Positions 1-7,569 of a DNA stretch of 64,000 bases are shown here, in pieces. Each line of letters opens with the position of its first letter. Position 1 is the first letter of the stretch. The position numbers were made by a program, and so were the translations under genes. Source of the stretch: Bacteroidales bacterium (GTDB lineage: Bacteria > Bacteroidota > Bacteroidia > Bacteroidales > UBA932). The notes under the pieces are model-generated. The model did not search any database. It was not told the origin of the DNA and saw nothing but the letters and a program-made list of their open reading frames with translations. Where the stretch lies: contig JAFRXO010000033.1 in NCBI GenBank assembly GCA_017443465.1, forward strand, positions 42,184-106,183, given 5' to 3'.

Positions 1-89
1 GCCGGTCCCAGGGCCATTCCACTGGGCAGAAAAAACGGTCTCGTGCCGTGAGCACTGGCAAAAAGTCTCTCCCGAAATTTAACACAGGG

Positions 90-108
90 TTTTGGACTTG
101 GTCCAAAA
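90..108. repeat. Short palindrome near left edge
   Basis: Eight-base arms TTTTGGAC (90-97) and GTCCAAAA (101-108) are perfect reverse complements separated by TTG. No gene is visible in bases 1-126; this dyad and a weak 5-bp pairing (CCCAG 7-11 with CTGGG 22-26) are the only structure seen. It could be a small terminator or operator for a gene outside the window, but no U-tract follows on either strand. Confidence 0.35.
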
Positions 109-126
109 TCGTGCTTGGTTATTACC

Positions 127-157
127 AAAAAAGACAGCCTCTTTCGAAGCTGTCTTT
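127..157 (-). terminator. Rho-independent terminator of tRNA-Leu
   Basis: On the minus strand a 9-bp stem (AAAGACAGC at 149-157 pairing with 130-138, 10-base loop) runs directly into six T residues (complement of 127-132). It begins three bases after the tRNA-Leu discriminator base, so it ends the tRNA transcript. Confidence 0.85.
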
Positions 158-159
158 CG

Positions 160-240
160 TGCGGGCGGTGGGACTCGAACCCACACGTCTGACGACACAA
201 GATCCTAAGTCTTGCTTGGCTACCATTACAACACGCCCGC
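160..240 (-). tRNA. tRNA-Leu (anticodon UAG, reads CUA)
   Basis: Read on the minus strand, the sequence folds as a class II tRNA. The acceptor stem GCGGGCG pairs with CGCCCGC, followed by discriminator A. The anticodon stem CAAGA/TCTTG carries loop CTTAGGA, giving anticodon TAG. A long variable arm (TGTCGTCAGACGT) is typical of leucine tRNA, and the T arm GTGGG-TTCGAGT-CCCAC is canonical. The CCA end is not encoded. It has its own promoter upstream and terminator downstream, so it is a single-gene transcription unit behind the AsmA gene. Confidence 0.93.
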
Positions 241-250
241 AAAGAGGAGA

Positions 251-282
251 CAAAATTATTCGTTTTTCCGCTTTTTTCCAAA
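251..282 (-). promoter_or_regulatory. Promoter of tRNA-Leu
   Basis: Minus-strand -33 box TTTG (complement of 279-282), 20-base spacer, -7 box TAATTTTG (complement of 251-258). This matches the Bacteroidota consensus TTTG-N19/20-TAnnTTTG. The -7 box ends 10 bases before the tRNA 5' end, the right distance for transcription starting at or just before the tRNA. Confidence 0.75.
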
Positions 283-296
283 AAGAGGAGAGGGGA

Positions 297-3200
297 CTAT
301 GGCTCATCCTCCTCATTCAAGGCTGCCTCTGCCTGGCGTTTCTCCTTACGCATGGCTTTCTTCTCCTGCCTGGCGGCCTTGCGGGCAGCGACAGCCTCCT
401 TCCTCCTGGCTGCCTTGGAGCCACCGGAAGTATTTGTCCCTGAGCTTACCGAGCTCTCTCCCGTCGCGGAATCGGCGGCGGCTTTCAGGGCGGCCCTCGC
501 TGCCGCGATGGAGTCCATCTTCGCAGTCAGCGCCGAGTCCACAGGATTGTCATATGCGTACTGCAGGGAGTCTAGAGCATGGGTCTCGGTGGAGTCCAGC
601 GGCGCTGCGTCCGCCGAGGGGTCGTATCCGGCCTCCTTCGTAGCGCGCTCGACGCCGTCCTTTGCGGCTGCGACTTCCTGTACGGCTTTCTCGACTCCTT
701 TCTGGAAGATGTTGTGGATCGCGTTCACAAGGTTGATCTGCACGGTGTCCACCTGCCTTGAGAATACTGGAACATTGGTGTTCTTGTACTTGGCCTTGGT
801 CAGGGACCACTTCATGTTATCGAAATCATTTCCCCGGAGGTTGATGCCGAACCTGAACGGGATCGGGGATTTCAAGACTGACAGGTGGTACTTGAAACTC
901 TGGTCGAAATTCTGGATTCCGTCCATTGCCAGGGTGTAGCGGTCTATGCCCATGACGAAGGGGAAGACCTGGAGCTTGTTGTCGCTGATCAGGCCTTCAA
1001 CCGACATCTCATCGATGACGTCCCTCTTGCGGTTGCGGAACATCAGCAGCCTGGACACTTTCTTCAGGAAGCCTTGCTGGGCAAGCGACAGGTTCGAGCC
1101 TCCGATCCTGATGATGCCCTTGATGGACGGCATCTCGAGATTCATGTCGGTGTCCAGCTGGGAAGTAGCCGCCATTTCGCATGTCAGCATGCCCTGGAAG
1201 GTCTTGAGCAGCGGGAAGAGGGTGTCCACGGCAGGGAAGAGCTGGATAACCTGCTCTCCGGATATGTCCACCATGTTTATGTCGAATCCGGCCGTCAGGT
1301 CTTCGCGTGTCTTGGATGAATAGAACCCTTCGAAGTAAATGTCTCCCATGTTGGAGGTTGCCAGGGTGTTGGTGAGCTGGAGAGTCCTCTCTTTCATCAG
1401 GAGGTCTGCCGCCAGCCAGTTGACCTCCAGGTCGGACCAGTCAATTTCATTGCATCTGAGCTTGATGTCTGCGTTCAGGTTGGCCGGGAGGACGATGGCT
1501 TTGATGTCCAGCGTCGTGTCCACCTGCTCGGACTCCAGCTTCACCTTGCGCATGTATTCCTCGTCGCTCATGTCTTCCGACATCGCTGCATCCGAAGTGC
1601 TCGGACGGAAGCGGTTGCCCGAGGCATATGTACTGAGGAGTTCATTTGCATCCAGCCTCTTCGATGTGAGTTCCAGGTTGAGGCCTATCCTGCTCCTCCT
1701 TCCGGCGAGCATCCTCATCAGGCCTTTAAGCGAGCCGCTTGCCGAGAGGTCTGAAGCTCCTGAGCGGAGCGTCAGGGAAGAGAGATTGATATCATCATTG
1801 TTCAGCTTTCCGTGAAGGCTCTCGAAAGTGTTGTCGGCAGGGAACCAGGGGGTCATTATCCTGCCGCTGTCAACATCGACCTTTCCGCTTAGGCGCCATG
1901 TGTTGAAGAAGGACTTCATCCCTTCTCCAAGGTCGATCTTGAGGTCCTTGGCGCGGAAAGTACTGTCCGAAAGATATGACGGGAGAGGCCTGGAACCGAA
2001 TCTGGCCATCATTGCCTGGCGCTCCCGAATCAGGAGAGAGTCTCTCGGTACACCTGGCCAGACATGCTTCAGGGAGTCAAGGAGACGTGTCATGATGGCC
2101 TGCCGGTAGCTGGCTGCCTTGGATGCGGAGATTCCTACAGAGGCCTTCTTCAACGCCACCCTGTTTACTCCCTGCCTGAAGAACAGCCCATCGTTGCCGC
2201 TGTTGAAATTAATATGTCCGGCTTTCTCTTTCCGGCCAATGTTGAAGTTGTTGCGGGATTTGAGTAGGCCGACGAAAAGCGAGTCTTCACCCATGAGGGC
2301 GAGCCTGTCGACTGACAGGTTGCCAAGGAGTGGCTGTCCGGAAAGCCTGATCCTGCGTCCGCGTATGAAATTGGATTGCCCTAGAAGGGCCGCCAGGGAA
2401 TCTGCAAACGCATCTACACCGAGTACGGTCCGTCCTTTTGGTATTGCCGGGTCGGCTTTGTTGGGCTTGTCGGCAAGTTTGATGTCCAGCTTCGTGAGGG
2501 ATGCGTTCAGTTTGTCGGGCTTGTCATAGAATCCCAGTTTCTCGCTCCATATCCTGCCGTCGAAATCAGCTCCGTCGAGGTTGCCGGAGAAGATCCCGAA
2601 GGGAGCACTCCCTTTAAGGGTCATGTCTATCCTTCCTGCAGCCTTGACAGAACCGTCGTCGGCGATGAACCGGACTACGGAATCAGCTATCGCATGGGCA
2701 GTTGCGTCCAGGAACAGCCGGCTGCCCCGCCCGAGGATATCGGTAGCTTCGCCCTCAGCCTTGAGCGCGGCTCCGTTAAGGGAGAAATCAAGTTTGTTGA
2801 GCGAAGCGTTCAGGCGGGAAGAATCATCTGTCTCCGCTCCCAGATCAAGGGCTATTCTGCCGCGTTTCAGAACTCCTTTCCATTCGACCGAGCTGCCTGG
2901 AATCCTGGCGCCGGCGATGATCCTTGGAGGCTTTCCATGGCCGACAGGCCCGTCACAGGAAGCTTCAATGGACAATTCCGCATCGGTCTTGAGTTTTGAC
3001 AGTGCGGGGACTATTGTGGAAACATAGTCGGTGATGTCCTGGACGCGGTTGCGGTCCATCCTGAGGTCGGCCTTAAGGTGTCCTCCTTTGTCATATGCGG
3101 TATAATCACCGCTGCCGCCTATTTCCAGCGGAGCCACCTTCAGCTTCATGTCCTTGAAGGAGACTTCGAATTTCCCGTCGGTCTCGGGAAGACTTGCGGT

Positions 3201-4043
3201 GGCGGTCAGCTCAATCGGGACGTCCAGGCGCCCCACGGAAGAAAGCGCCAGGAGGACATTGGATTTGGTCTCAATCGCATATGCATCGTTCCGCTCATCG
3301 ATTTTCATATAGTCGAAAGTGACGGCTATGCTGTCTGAGGGAAGCCTTGCAGCGGTGAGCATATCTTCCAAGCTGAAATGTATCCTGCTCTTGTGAAGGG
3401 ATGAAGTGTTGACTTTCCCCTTGAAAGACAGGTCCTTGAGGCTTGTCAAGGTGAAGATGGTGTCTTGCACGTCGGTGAAGATCACGTGCGGACGTCCGTC
3501 AAGGCTTATCCGGTTGACTACGATTGTGGGGAGAGGGGATTGTTCTTTTTCCTCTTTAGATTTGGAGGCGAAGCGGAGTATCTCCCAGTTGGCGGCCGTG
3601 GAATCGTAGAGATGGAGGAATATCCTCGGTGCGGTCAGGAATGCATGGCGTACATGCCAGCGCCCTGAAAGCGCGTCCAGATAGTTGAGGGAGACACGCA
3701 GCTGCTTGAGGCTGGCGAGAGTGTCCGTCCGGGACCCGCGGCCTTCTTCCCTGAGGGGGGACTGGATCCCGGCCTGGTCATATGCCGCGAACTTCCCGTG
3801 GGGGTAGGTGAGGGTGAAATCATCCACGCTTACGCTCAGGTTGGGGAAGCTCTTGAATACATCGGCCTTGACGCGCCCGAAAGAGACGTTACCGTCGACG
3901 AAACGCTCTGCGACTGAATTGACTATCCGGGTGAGTACATGCCTGTTAAGGGCGACCTGCATCACGAGCATCAGTGCCGCGAAGAGACATGCAAGGCAGA
4001 CCAGAACGATCCTCAGTGTCCTGTTTTTGAAAATTCCAGGCAT
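297..4043 (-). CDS. AsmA-family inner-membrane protein
   Basis: This 1248-residue protein has one N-terminal membrane segment (about residues 9-30) followed by a very long, probably periplasmic, beta-rich region with the AsmA-like pattern near the start (NRHVLTRIVNSVAERFVDG, then repeated VDDFTLTYPHG-type strands) and an AsmA C-terminal-like part. The last 90 residues or so are Ala/Lys/Arg-rich, with runs such as AARRKEAVAARKAARQEKK. AsmA-family proteins (AsmA, TamB, YhdP) are linked to phospholipid transport to the outer membrane and barrel assembly; the exact role of the Bacteroidota members is not established. The start ATG lies in a CATATG and has a -7 element upstream. It is transcribed alone, behind the rpsU terminator. 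Confidence 0.82.
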   Translation of the reverse strand: MPGIFKNRTLRIVLVCLACLFAALMLVMQVALNRHVLTRIVNSVAERFVDGNVSFGRVKADVFKSFPNLSVSVDDFTLTYPHGKFAAYDQAGIQSPLREEGRGSRTDTLASLKQLRVSLNYLDALSGRWHVRHAFLTAPRIFLHLYDSTAANWEILRFASKSKEEKEQSPLPTIVVNRISLDGRPHVIFTDVQDTIFTLTSLKDLSFKGKVNTSSLHKSRIHFSLEDMLTAARLPSDSIAVTFDYMKIDERNDAYAIETKSNVLLALSSVGRLDVPIELTATASLPETDGKFEVSFKDMKLKVAPLEIGGSGDYTAYDKGGHLKADLRMDRNRVQDITDYVSTIVPALSKLKTDAELSIEASCDGPVGHGKPPRIIAGARIPGSSVEWKGVLKRGRIALDLGAETDDSSRLNASLNKLDFSLNGAALKAEGEATDILGRGSRLFLDATAHAIADSVVRFIADDGSVKAAGRIDMTLKGSAPFGIFSGNLDGADFDGRIWSEKLGFYDKPDKLNASLTKLDIKLADKPNKADPAIPKGRTVLGVDAFADSLAALLGQSNFIRGRRIRLSGQPLLGNLSVDRLALMGEDSLFVGLLKSRNNFNIGRKEKAGHINFNSGNDGLFFRQGVNRVALKKASVGISASKAASYRQAIMTRLLDSLKHVWPGVPRDSLLIRERQAMMARFGSRPLPSYLSDSTFRAKDLKIDLGEGMKSFFNTWRLSGKVDVDSGRIMTPWFPADNTFESLHGKLNNDDINLSSLTLRSGASDLSASGSLKGLMRMLAGRRSRIGLNLELTSKRLDANELLSTYASGNRFRPSTSDAAMSEDMSDEEYMRKVKLESEQVDTTLDIKAIVLPANLNADIKLRCNEIDWSDLEVNWLAADLLMKERTLQLTNTLATSNMGDIYFEGFYSSKTREDLTAGFDINMVDISGEQVIQLFPAVDTLFPLLKTFQGMLTCEMAATSQLDTDMNLEMPSIKGIIRIGGSNLSLAQQGFLKKVSRLLMFRNRKRDVIDEMSVEGLISDNKLQVFPFVMGIDRYTLAMDGIQNFDQSFKYHLSVLKSPIPFRFGINLRGNDFDNMKWSLTKAKYKNTNVPVFSRQVDTVQINLVNAIHNIFQKGVEKAVQEVAAAKDGVERATKEAGYDPSADAAPLDSTETHALDSLQYAYDNPVDSALTAKMDSIAAARAALKAAADSATGESSVSSGTNTSGGSKAARRKEAVAARKAARQEKKAMRKEKRQAEAALNEEDEP

Positions 4044-4061
4044 ATGCGGGGAGAGTTATTG

Positions 4062-4069
4062 CAAATATA
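4062..4069 (-). promoter_or_regulatory. -7 element of the AsmA-family gene
   Basis: TATATTTG on the minus strand matches TAnnTTTG and lies 18 bases from the ATG at 4043. It sits immediately after the T-tract of the rpsU terminator, so termination of one gene and initiation of the next are nearly contiguous. No good -33 TTTG is visible, because the terminator stem occupies that place. Confidence 0.5.
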
Positions 4070-4070
4070 C

Positions 4071-4105
4071 AAAAAAGAGTGAGACTGGATGCCAGTTCAC
4101 TCTTT
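4071..4105 (-). terminator. Rho-independent terminator of rpsU
   Basis: Minus-strand stem AAAGAGTGA (4097-4105) pairs with 4074-4082, with a further inner ACTGG/CCAGT pairing. The stem runs into six T residues. It separates rpsU from the downstream AsmA-family gene. Confidence 0.85.
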
Positions 4106-4131
4106 AAGTTTCATTCGAAAGGGGAGGAGAC

Positions 4132-4326
4132 TTACTGCTCTTCTTCAAGCCTCAGATGCTGGACATAGATGGCCTTCATCCTGGCTGCGCGTTTGATCAC
4201 CGAGGGTTTCTCGAAGTTCTTGCGGGCACGGAGCTCACGGATAGCACCGGTCTTTTCGAATTTCCTCTTGAACTTTTTAAGGGCTCTCTCGATGTTTTCG
4301 CCTTCCTTGATGGGAACTATAATCAT
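4132..4326 (-). CDS. rpsU: 30S ribosomal protein bS21
   Basis: The 64-residue basic protein begins MIIVPIKEGENIERALKKFK, the signature of bS21, and has the usual length. bS21 sits on the small-subunit platform beside the 3' end of 16S rRNA. In Bacteroidota ribosomes it helps hide the anti-Shine-Dalgarno, explaining why most genes in the phylum lack such sites. Unusually for this phylum, this gene itself has a full-length Shine-Dalgarno (see the separate entry), consistent with autoregulation by bS21 supply. It has its own promoter and terminator, downstream of cobB. Confidence 0.97.
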   Translation of the reverse strand: MIIVPIKEGENIERALKKFKRKFEKTGAIRELRARKNFEKPSVIKRAARMKAIYVQHLRLEEEQ

Positions 4327-4333
4327 GCTTTAA

Positions 4334-4344
4334 ATCACCTCCTT
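4334..4344 (-). promoter_or_regulatory. Perfect Shine-Dalgarno of rpsU
   Basis: Minus-strand AAGGAGGTGAT is complementary to the whole anti-Shine-Dalgarno region of 16S rRNA. The core AGGAGG lies 11 bases before the ATG. Most genes in this window have no recognisable site; rpsU, rpmA and corA are exceptions. In Flavobacterium johnsoniae the strong rpsU site is thought to be read preferentially by ribosomes lacking bS21; that mechanism is inferred here. Confidence 0.85.
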
Positions 4345-4358
4345 TTTCTTTGCGGGTG

Positions 4359-4388
4359 CAAAGGTAGTCATTTTATTTGTTTTCCAAA
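4359..4388 (-). promoter_or_regulatory. Promoter of rpsU
   Basis: Minus-strand TTTG (complement of 4385-4388), 18-base spacer, then TACCTTTG (complement of 4359-4366). The -33 box overlaps the last codons of the upstream Sir2 gene. Confidence 0.7.
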
Positions 4389-5083
4389 ATTTTTTTGAAG
4401 GTTTCCATCCCCTTTGTCGCCACTTCACGGATATGTACTATCCGAGGGTCGTGGACAGGCACCTCTTTGGGGTCGATGATGTAGATCGGGGCGTCTTCCC
4501 GGGCGTACCGGTATAGCCCTGCCGCCGGATAGACCTGAAGGGAGGTACCCACTATCAGGAATATGTCAGCATTTGACACACAGTCCATTGCCTTTTCTAT
4601 GTTGGGCACGGCCTCGCCGAAAAAGACGATGTGGGGACGTAGCTGTGACCCGTTAGGCGCCTTGTCTCCGAGATGCACTGCACCATAGCCGACGTCTATG
4701 ACTTCCCTCTCGGAGAACGATTCGTCATATGCCCCGTTCTCAGGCCTTACCTTGGTGAGTTCCCCATGGAGGTGGATGACCCTGGTGGAGCCGGCCCTCT
4801 CATGCAGGTTGTCGACATTCTGTGTGACCACTGTCACCTTGTAATCCTTCTCAAGCTCGGCGATCGCCTGGTGTGCAGCATTGGGGACGGTGTCTTTGAG
4901 CTGGGCACGCATATCGTTGTAGAAGTCGAGCACCAGTTTCCGGTTGCGGTACCAGCCCTCGATCGACGCTACGTCGTTTACATCATATTTGTCCCAGAGA
5001 CCTCCGTTGTCCCTGAATGTGCTCAGTCCGCTCTCGGCGCTTACTCCCGCACCGGTGAGGACCACCAATGATTTCTTAGCCAT
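4373..5083 (-). CDS. cobB: Sir2-family NAD-dependent protein deacylase
   Basis: The 236-residue sirtuin has the NAD-binding motif GAGVSAESGLSTFRD (residues 11-25), TQNVDNLH (87-94) and HLHGE with catalytic His106. It removes acyl groups from lysines using NAD. No Cys pairs for the structural zinc are present (a single Cys in the whole protein), as in other Bacteroidota members I know. The CobB/SIRT5-type YxxR acyl-specificity motif reads Y55-N-D-M58, so the Arg is replaced by Met. The start at 5083 (MAKKSLVV, in a CATATG) is preferred over the longer frame, whose extra 26 residues would overlap the upstream ATPase gene. It lies 4 bases after that gene, so the two are probably co-transcribed. 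Confidence 0.9.
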   Translation of the reverse strand: MAKKSLVVLTGAGVSAESGLSTFRDNGGLWDKYDVNDVASIEGWYRNRKLVLDFYNDMRAQLKDTVPNAAHQAIAELEKDYKVTVVTQNVDNLHERAGSTRVIHLHGELTKVRPENGAYDESFSEREVIDVGYGAVHLGDKAPNGSQLRPHIVFFGEAVPNIEKAMDCVSNADIFLIVGTSLQVYPAAGLYRYAREDAPIYIIDPKEVPVHDPRIVHIREVATKGMETFKKILENK

Positions 5084-5087
5084 ATGT

Positions 5088-6236
5088 TTACTTCTTTTTC
5101 TTTTCGAAGAAATACCTTTCCGCCCAGTACTCGAAGAGGGGGTCTTCAAAATGCGGTTCATCCTTTTCGTCGAAGGATATGACTTCCTTTTTCATGAGGG
5201 CGTCCTTGATGCGGCGGACGTTTGCCGAGGAATTCAGGCCGTATTTGTTTATCACTTCTGCGGAACTGAATCTGGTGTATCCGTCCAGGATTGCGCTCAA
5301 CAGGCCGAGCTGGAAGGTGGTCATGTCATTCACTGTGGCCTTGAACCTCGGCTCGTGGATGGAAATCAGCTTGCTGAGAGAATCCACCAGCACGGGCTCT
5401 GTGATATAGCCCTTGGACATATAGTCGCATATGGCCGCGAAATGGTTCATGTAGCAGAGGTTGTTCCGGAAAAGGACGCATGCCCCGTCCAGAAGTTCCC
5501 TGTCAACCACTTTTCCTCCGGAGAGGAAACCCCTGACTATGTGTTCGACGATGACTTTCCCGTCAACGGTGCGCAGCGGGAAGTGCTCCACCTGGCGGTG
5601 GAAGAACCTTTTCACTGCGAAGATCTCCTTCATCGCATTGATCATGGAGCCGCTGAAAATAAAGGAGCACTGCGGATTCTCCTGCTCCCTGAGGACCTGC
5701 TCGAAGATCTTAAGGACTTTCTCCCCGTCCTCGGTCCGCATAATGTTCTGGAATTCGTCCAGTATCAGGTAAATCCTCTGCCCTTTTTCCTGGGCGAGCC
5801 TGAAAGGAAGGGTAAGGACGGCCTTTATGTCGCCCTCGTCCAGCTCCCAGGAGGCTGAAAGGACCTCATCGTAATCGGAATGGCGGGCCTGGTCGAAAAC
5901 CAGATGTGTGTCGGAGAGGAGCCTGGAGGATATGTCCCGATACTCGTGGGGAGTGGTGGCGAAGGTGCGGATCACGGTGGAGCCGAACCTTTCCACGAAT
6001 TCTTCGATGGAGCGGATGTTCAACAGGGTCATCTCCCCGACGACGAAGCGCTGTCCTCCCATCCTCATGTTGAAAAGGGTCTGCTGGATGAGGGACATCT
6101 TTCCTGTCTTGGGCGGTTCCCACAGGGCGACGTTTTCTCCCTGGGAAAGGAGGTTGCCCAGGATTACGCAATCCTGCTTCCTCCCGATGAAATCCTTCCC
6201 GGTGACATATCTGTCGTAAATGAACGTAGAATCCAT
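5088..6236 (-). CDS. Archaeal-type (ATPase_2-like) AAA ATPase
   Basis: The 382-residue protein resembles the archaeal-ATPase family (PF01637 type). It has a P-loop near residue 40, Walker B IYLILDEFQN, a sensor-like FSGSM, and a C-terminal winged-helix-like segment ending in FEYWAERYF. The P-loop is atypical: EPPKTGKMS, with Glu for the first Gly and Met for the usual Ser/Thr after Lys, so ATP hydrolysis may be altered. The function of these proteins is mostly unknown. It is the first gene of an apparent two-gene unit with cobB. A 16-bp palindrome lies between its -7 element and ATG. Confidence 0.75.
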   Translation of the reverse strand: MDSTFIYDRYVTGKDFIGRKQDCVILGNLLSQGENVALWEPPKTGKMSLIQQTLFNMRMGGQRFVVGEMTLLNIRSIEEFVERFGSTVIRTFATTPHEYRDISSRLLSDTHLVFDQARHSDYDEVLSASWELDEGDIKAVLTLPFRLAQEKGQRIYLILDEFQNIMRTEDGEKVLKIFEQVLREQENPQCSFIFSGSMINAMKEIFAVKRFFHRQVEHFPLRTVDGKVIVEHIVRGFLSGGKVVDRELLDGACVLFRNNLCYMNHFAAICDYMSKGYITEPVLVDSLSKLISIHEPRFKATVNDMTTFQLGLLSAILDGYTRFSSAEVINKYGLNSSANVRRIKDALMKKEVISFDEKDEPHFEDPLFEYWAERYFFEKKKK

Positions 6237-6242
6237 GCGTTT

Positions 6243-6258
6243 ATAACAAATTTGTTAT
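6243..6258. promoter_or_regulatory. Perfect 16-bp palindrome, possible operator
   Basis: ATAACAAATTTGTTAT is a perfect reverse-complement palindrome. It lies 6 bases upstream of the ATG of the ATPase gene and 5 bases downstream of its -7 element, so a protein bound here would block initiation or elongation. The protein that would bind is unknown. Confidence 0.5.
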
Positions 6259-6263
6259 CATTA

Positions 6264-6271
6264 CAAATATA
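6264..6271 (-). promoter_or_regulatory. -7 element of the ATPase-cobB unit
   Basis: Minus-strand TATATTTG matches TAnnTTTG, 27 bases from the ATG. No convincing -33 TTTG is present at the usual distance. Confidence 0.5.
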
Positions 6272-6313
6272 AATGATTTTTGGATACATTTTCATCCTTA
6301 TTTCCTTTTTTTC

Positions 6314-6345
6314 GTTGCACAAAAAGAAAAATGATGTTACCTTTA
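6314..6345 (+). promoter_or_regulatory. Weak promoter of the arabinose operon
   Basis: GTTG (6314-6317), 20-base spacer, TACCTTTA (6338-6345) is a degenerate form of the Bacteroidota promoter. It would give a leader of about 45 bases before the galM ATG. A weak core would fit a regulated catabolic operon, but no operator is recognised. Confidence 0.35.
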
Positions 6346-6396
6346 AAACCACTAACACAGAGAATAACTGAAACAACAATAAAATTCGTGTTTACA

Positions 6397-7557
6397 ATGA
6401 GAAAAGTACTTCTCGCCGCATGTGCGGCAATCCTTCTGCTCGCAGGCTGCAAGACCGGAACCAAGGCACCTGCGCTCAAGTCGGGCCTGGACAAGGCTGC
6501 CTTTGACACTACTATCAACGGAATGGCCGTGAGCCTCTACACCCTGGTCAACAAATCCGGAATGGAGGTGGACCTCACCAATTACGGAGCCAGGATAGTG
6601 TCGATCATGGTACCTGACAGGGACGGGGTCTACAGGGACGTTTCCCTCGGTTTCGATACAATTAAGGAATATGCCGACACTGTCAACACTCCCAGCAATT
6701 TCGGCGCTGTGGTAGGCCGTTACGCCAACAGGATCGCAAAGGGAAGGTTCTCGATAGGGGATGAGACCTATCAGCTTCCTCTCAACAACCATGGAAACTG
6801 CCTCCACGGAGGTTTCGATTCCTGGTACTATCGCCCCTTCGAGGCCGAGCAGATTTCCGACACTCAGATCAAGTTTACAGTAAAGTCTCCGGACGGAGAC
6901 AGCCATTTCCCAGGAAATGTCACTGCAACGGTAACTTATACCCTTACGGAAGACAACAGGCTTGACATCCTTTACGGAGCTGTCACCGACAAGCCGACTG
7001 TAGTCAACATGACCAACCACTGCTACTTCAACCTCAATGCGGACGGCTCCAAGAGCATCGAGGACAACGTCCTTTACGTCAATGCCGACTACATCACTCC
7101 GACTGACGATCTGCTCATCCCGGTCGGCGGATTCCTCGCTCTGGAGGGGACTCCGATGGATTTCCGCAAGGCAAAGAGCATCGGGAGTGTCGCTGACGAT
7201 AAGAGTTTTGTCCCGCTCGTATATGGAAAAGGAATCGATCACAACTTCTGCCTGAATACCTACAAAGACGGCAAGGGTGACGACACTGTAGTGGCCGGAA
7301 GCCTCTATTCTCCCAAGACCGGCATCAAGCTGGATGTCTATACGGATGAACCCGGCCTCCAGGTTTACACCGGCAACTTCCTCAACGGGAGTATCGCTGG
7401 CAAGGGCGGCGTCCGTTATGTACACCGCGCGGCATGCTGCCTCGAAAGCCAGAAATATCCGGATACCCCCAATCATCCCGAGTGGCCCTCAGCCCTCCTG
7501 AATCCGGGAGAGAAATACAGTTCCCACTGCGTTTACGCGTTCAGCGTAGTCAAGTAA
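6397..7557 (+). CDS. galM: Aldose 1-epimerase (galactose mutarotase), lipoprotein
   Basis: The 386-residue protein carries a lipoprotein signal peptide (MRKVLLAACAAILLLAGCK, lipobox Cys at residue 19), then a mutarotase domain. Family motifs include NHGNCLHGG, TNHCYFNL, GIDHNF and the catalytic Glu region TDEPGLQVYTGN. It interconverts alpha and beta anomers of free sugars, here presumably L-arabinose, outside the cytoplasm. The start at 6397 is chosen because it gives the complete signal peptide; the frame is open 39 codons upstream without coding character. It heads the arabinose operon, 12 bases before the symporter. Confidence 0.92.
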   Translation: MRKVLLAACAAILLLAGCKTGTKAPALKSGLDKAAFDTTINGMAVSLYTLVNKSGMEVDLTNYGARIVSIMVPDRDGVYRDVSLGFDTIKEYADTVNTPSNFGAVVGRYANRIAKGRFSIGDETYQLPLNNHGNCLHGGFDSWYYRPFEAEQISDTQIKFTVKSPDGDSHFPGNVTATVTYTLTEDNRLDILYGAVTDKPTVVNMTNHCYFNLNADGSKSIEDNVLYVNADYITPTDDLLIPVGGFLALEGTPMDFRKAKSIGSVADDKSFVPLVYGKGIDHNFCLNTYKDGKGDDTVVAGSLYSPKTGIKLDVYTDEPGLQVYTGNFLNGSIAGKGGVRYVHRAACCLESQKYPDTPNHPEWPSALLNPGEKYSSHCVYAFSVVK

Positions 7558-7569
7558 GCCTTTATTCAT

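Noticed and set aside
1-126. A possible gene at the left edge
   Set aside because: The frames here have no recognisable product and no start signal; only a short palindrome is seen.
4373-6236. The sirtuin-ATPase pair as a Sir2-type antiphage system
   Set aside because: The sirtuin is a short CobB-type enzyme, and the ATPase is not of the HerA type. No nuclease, toxin or defence-island neighbours are present. Kept only as a low-interest observation.
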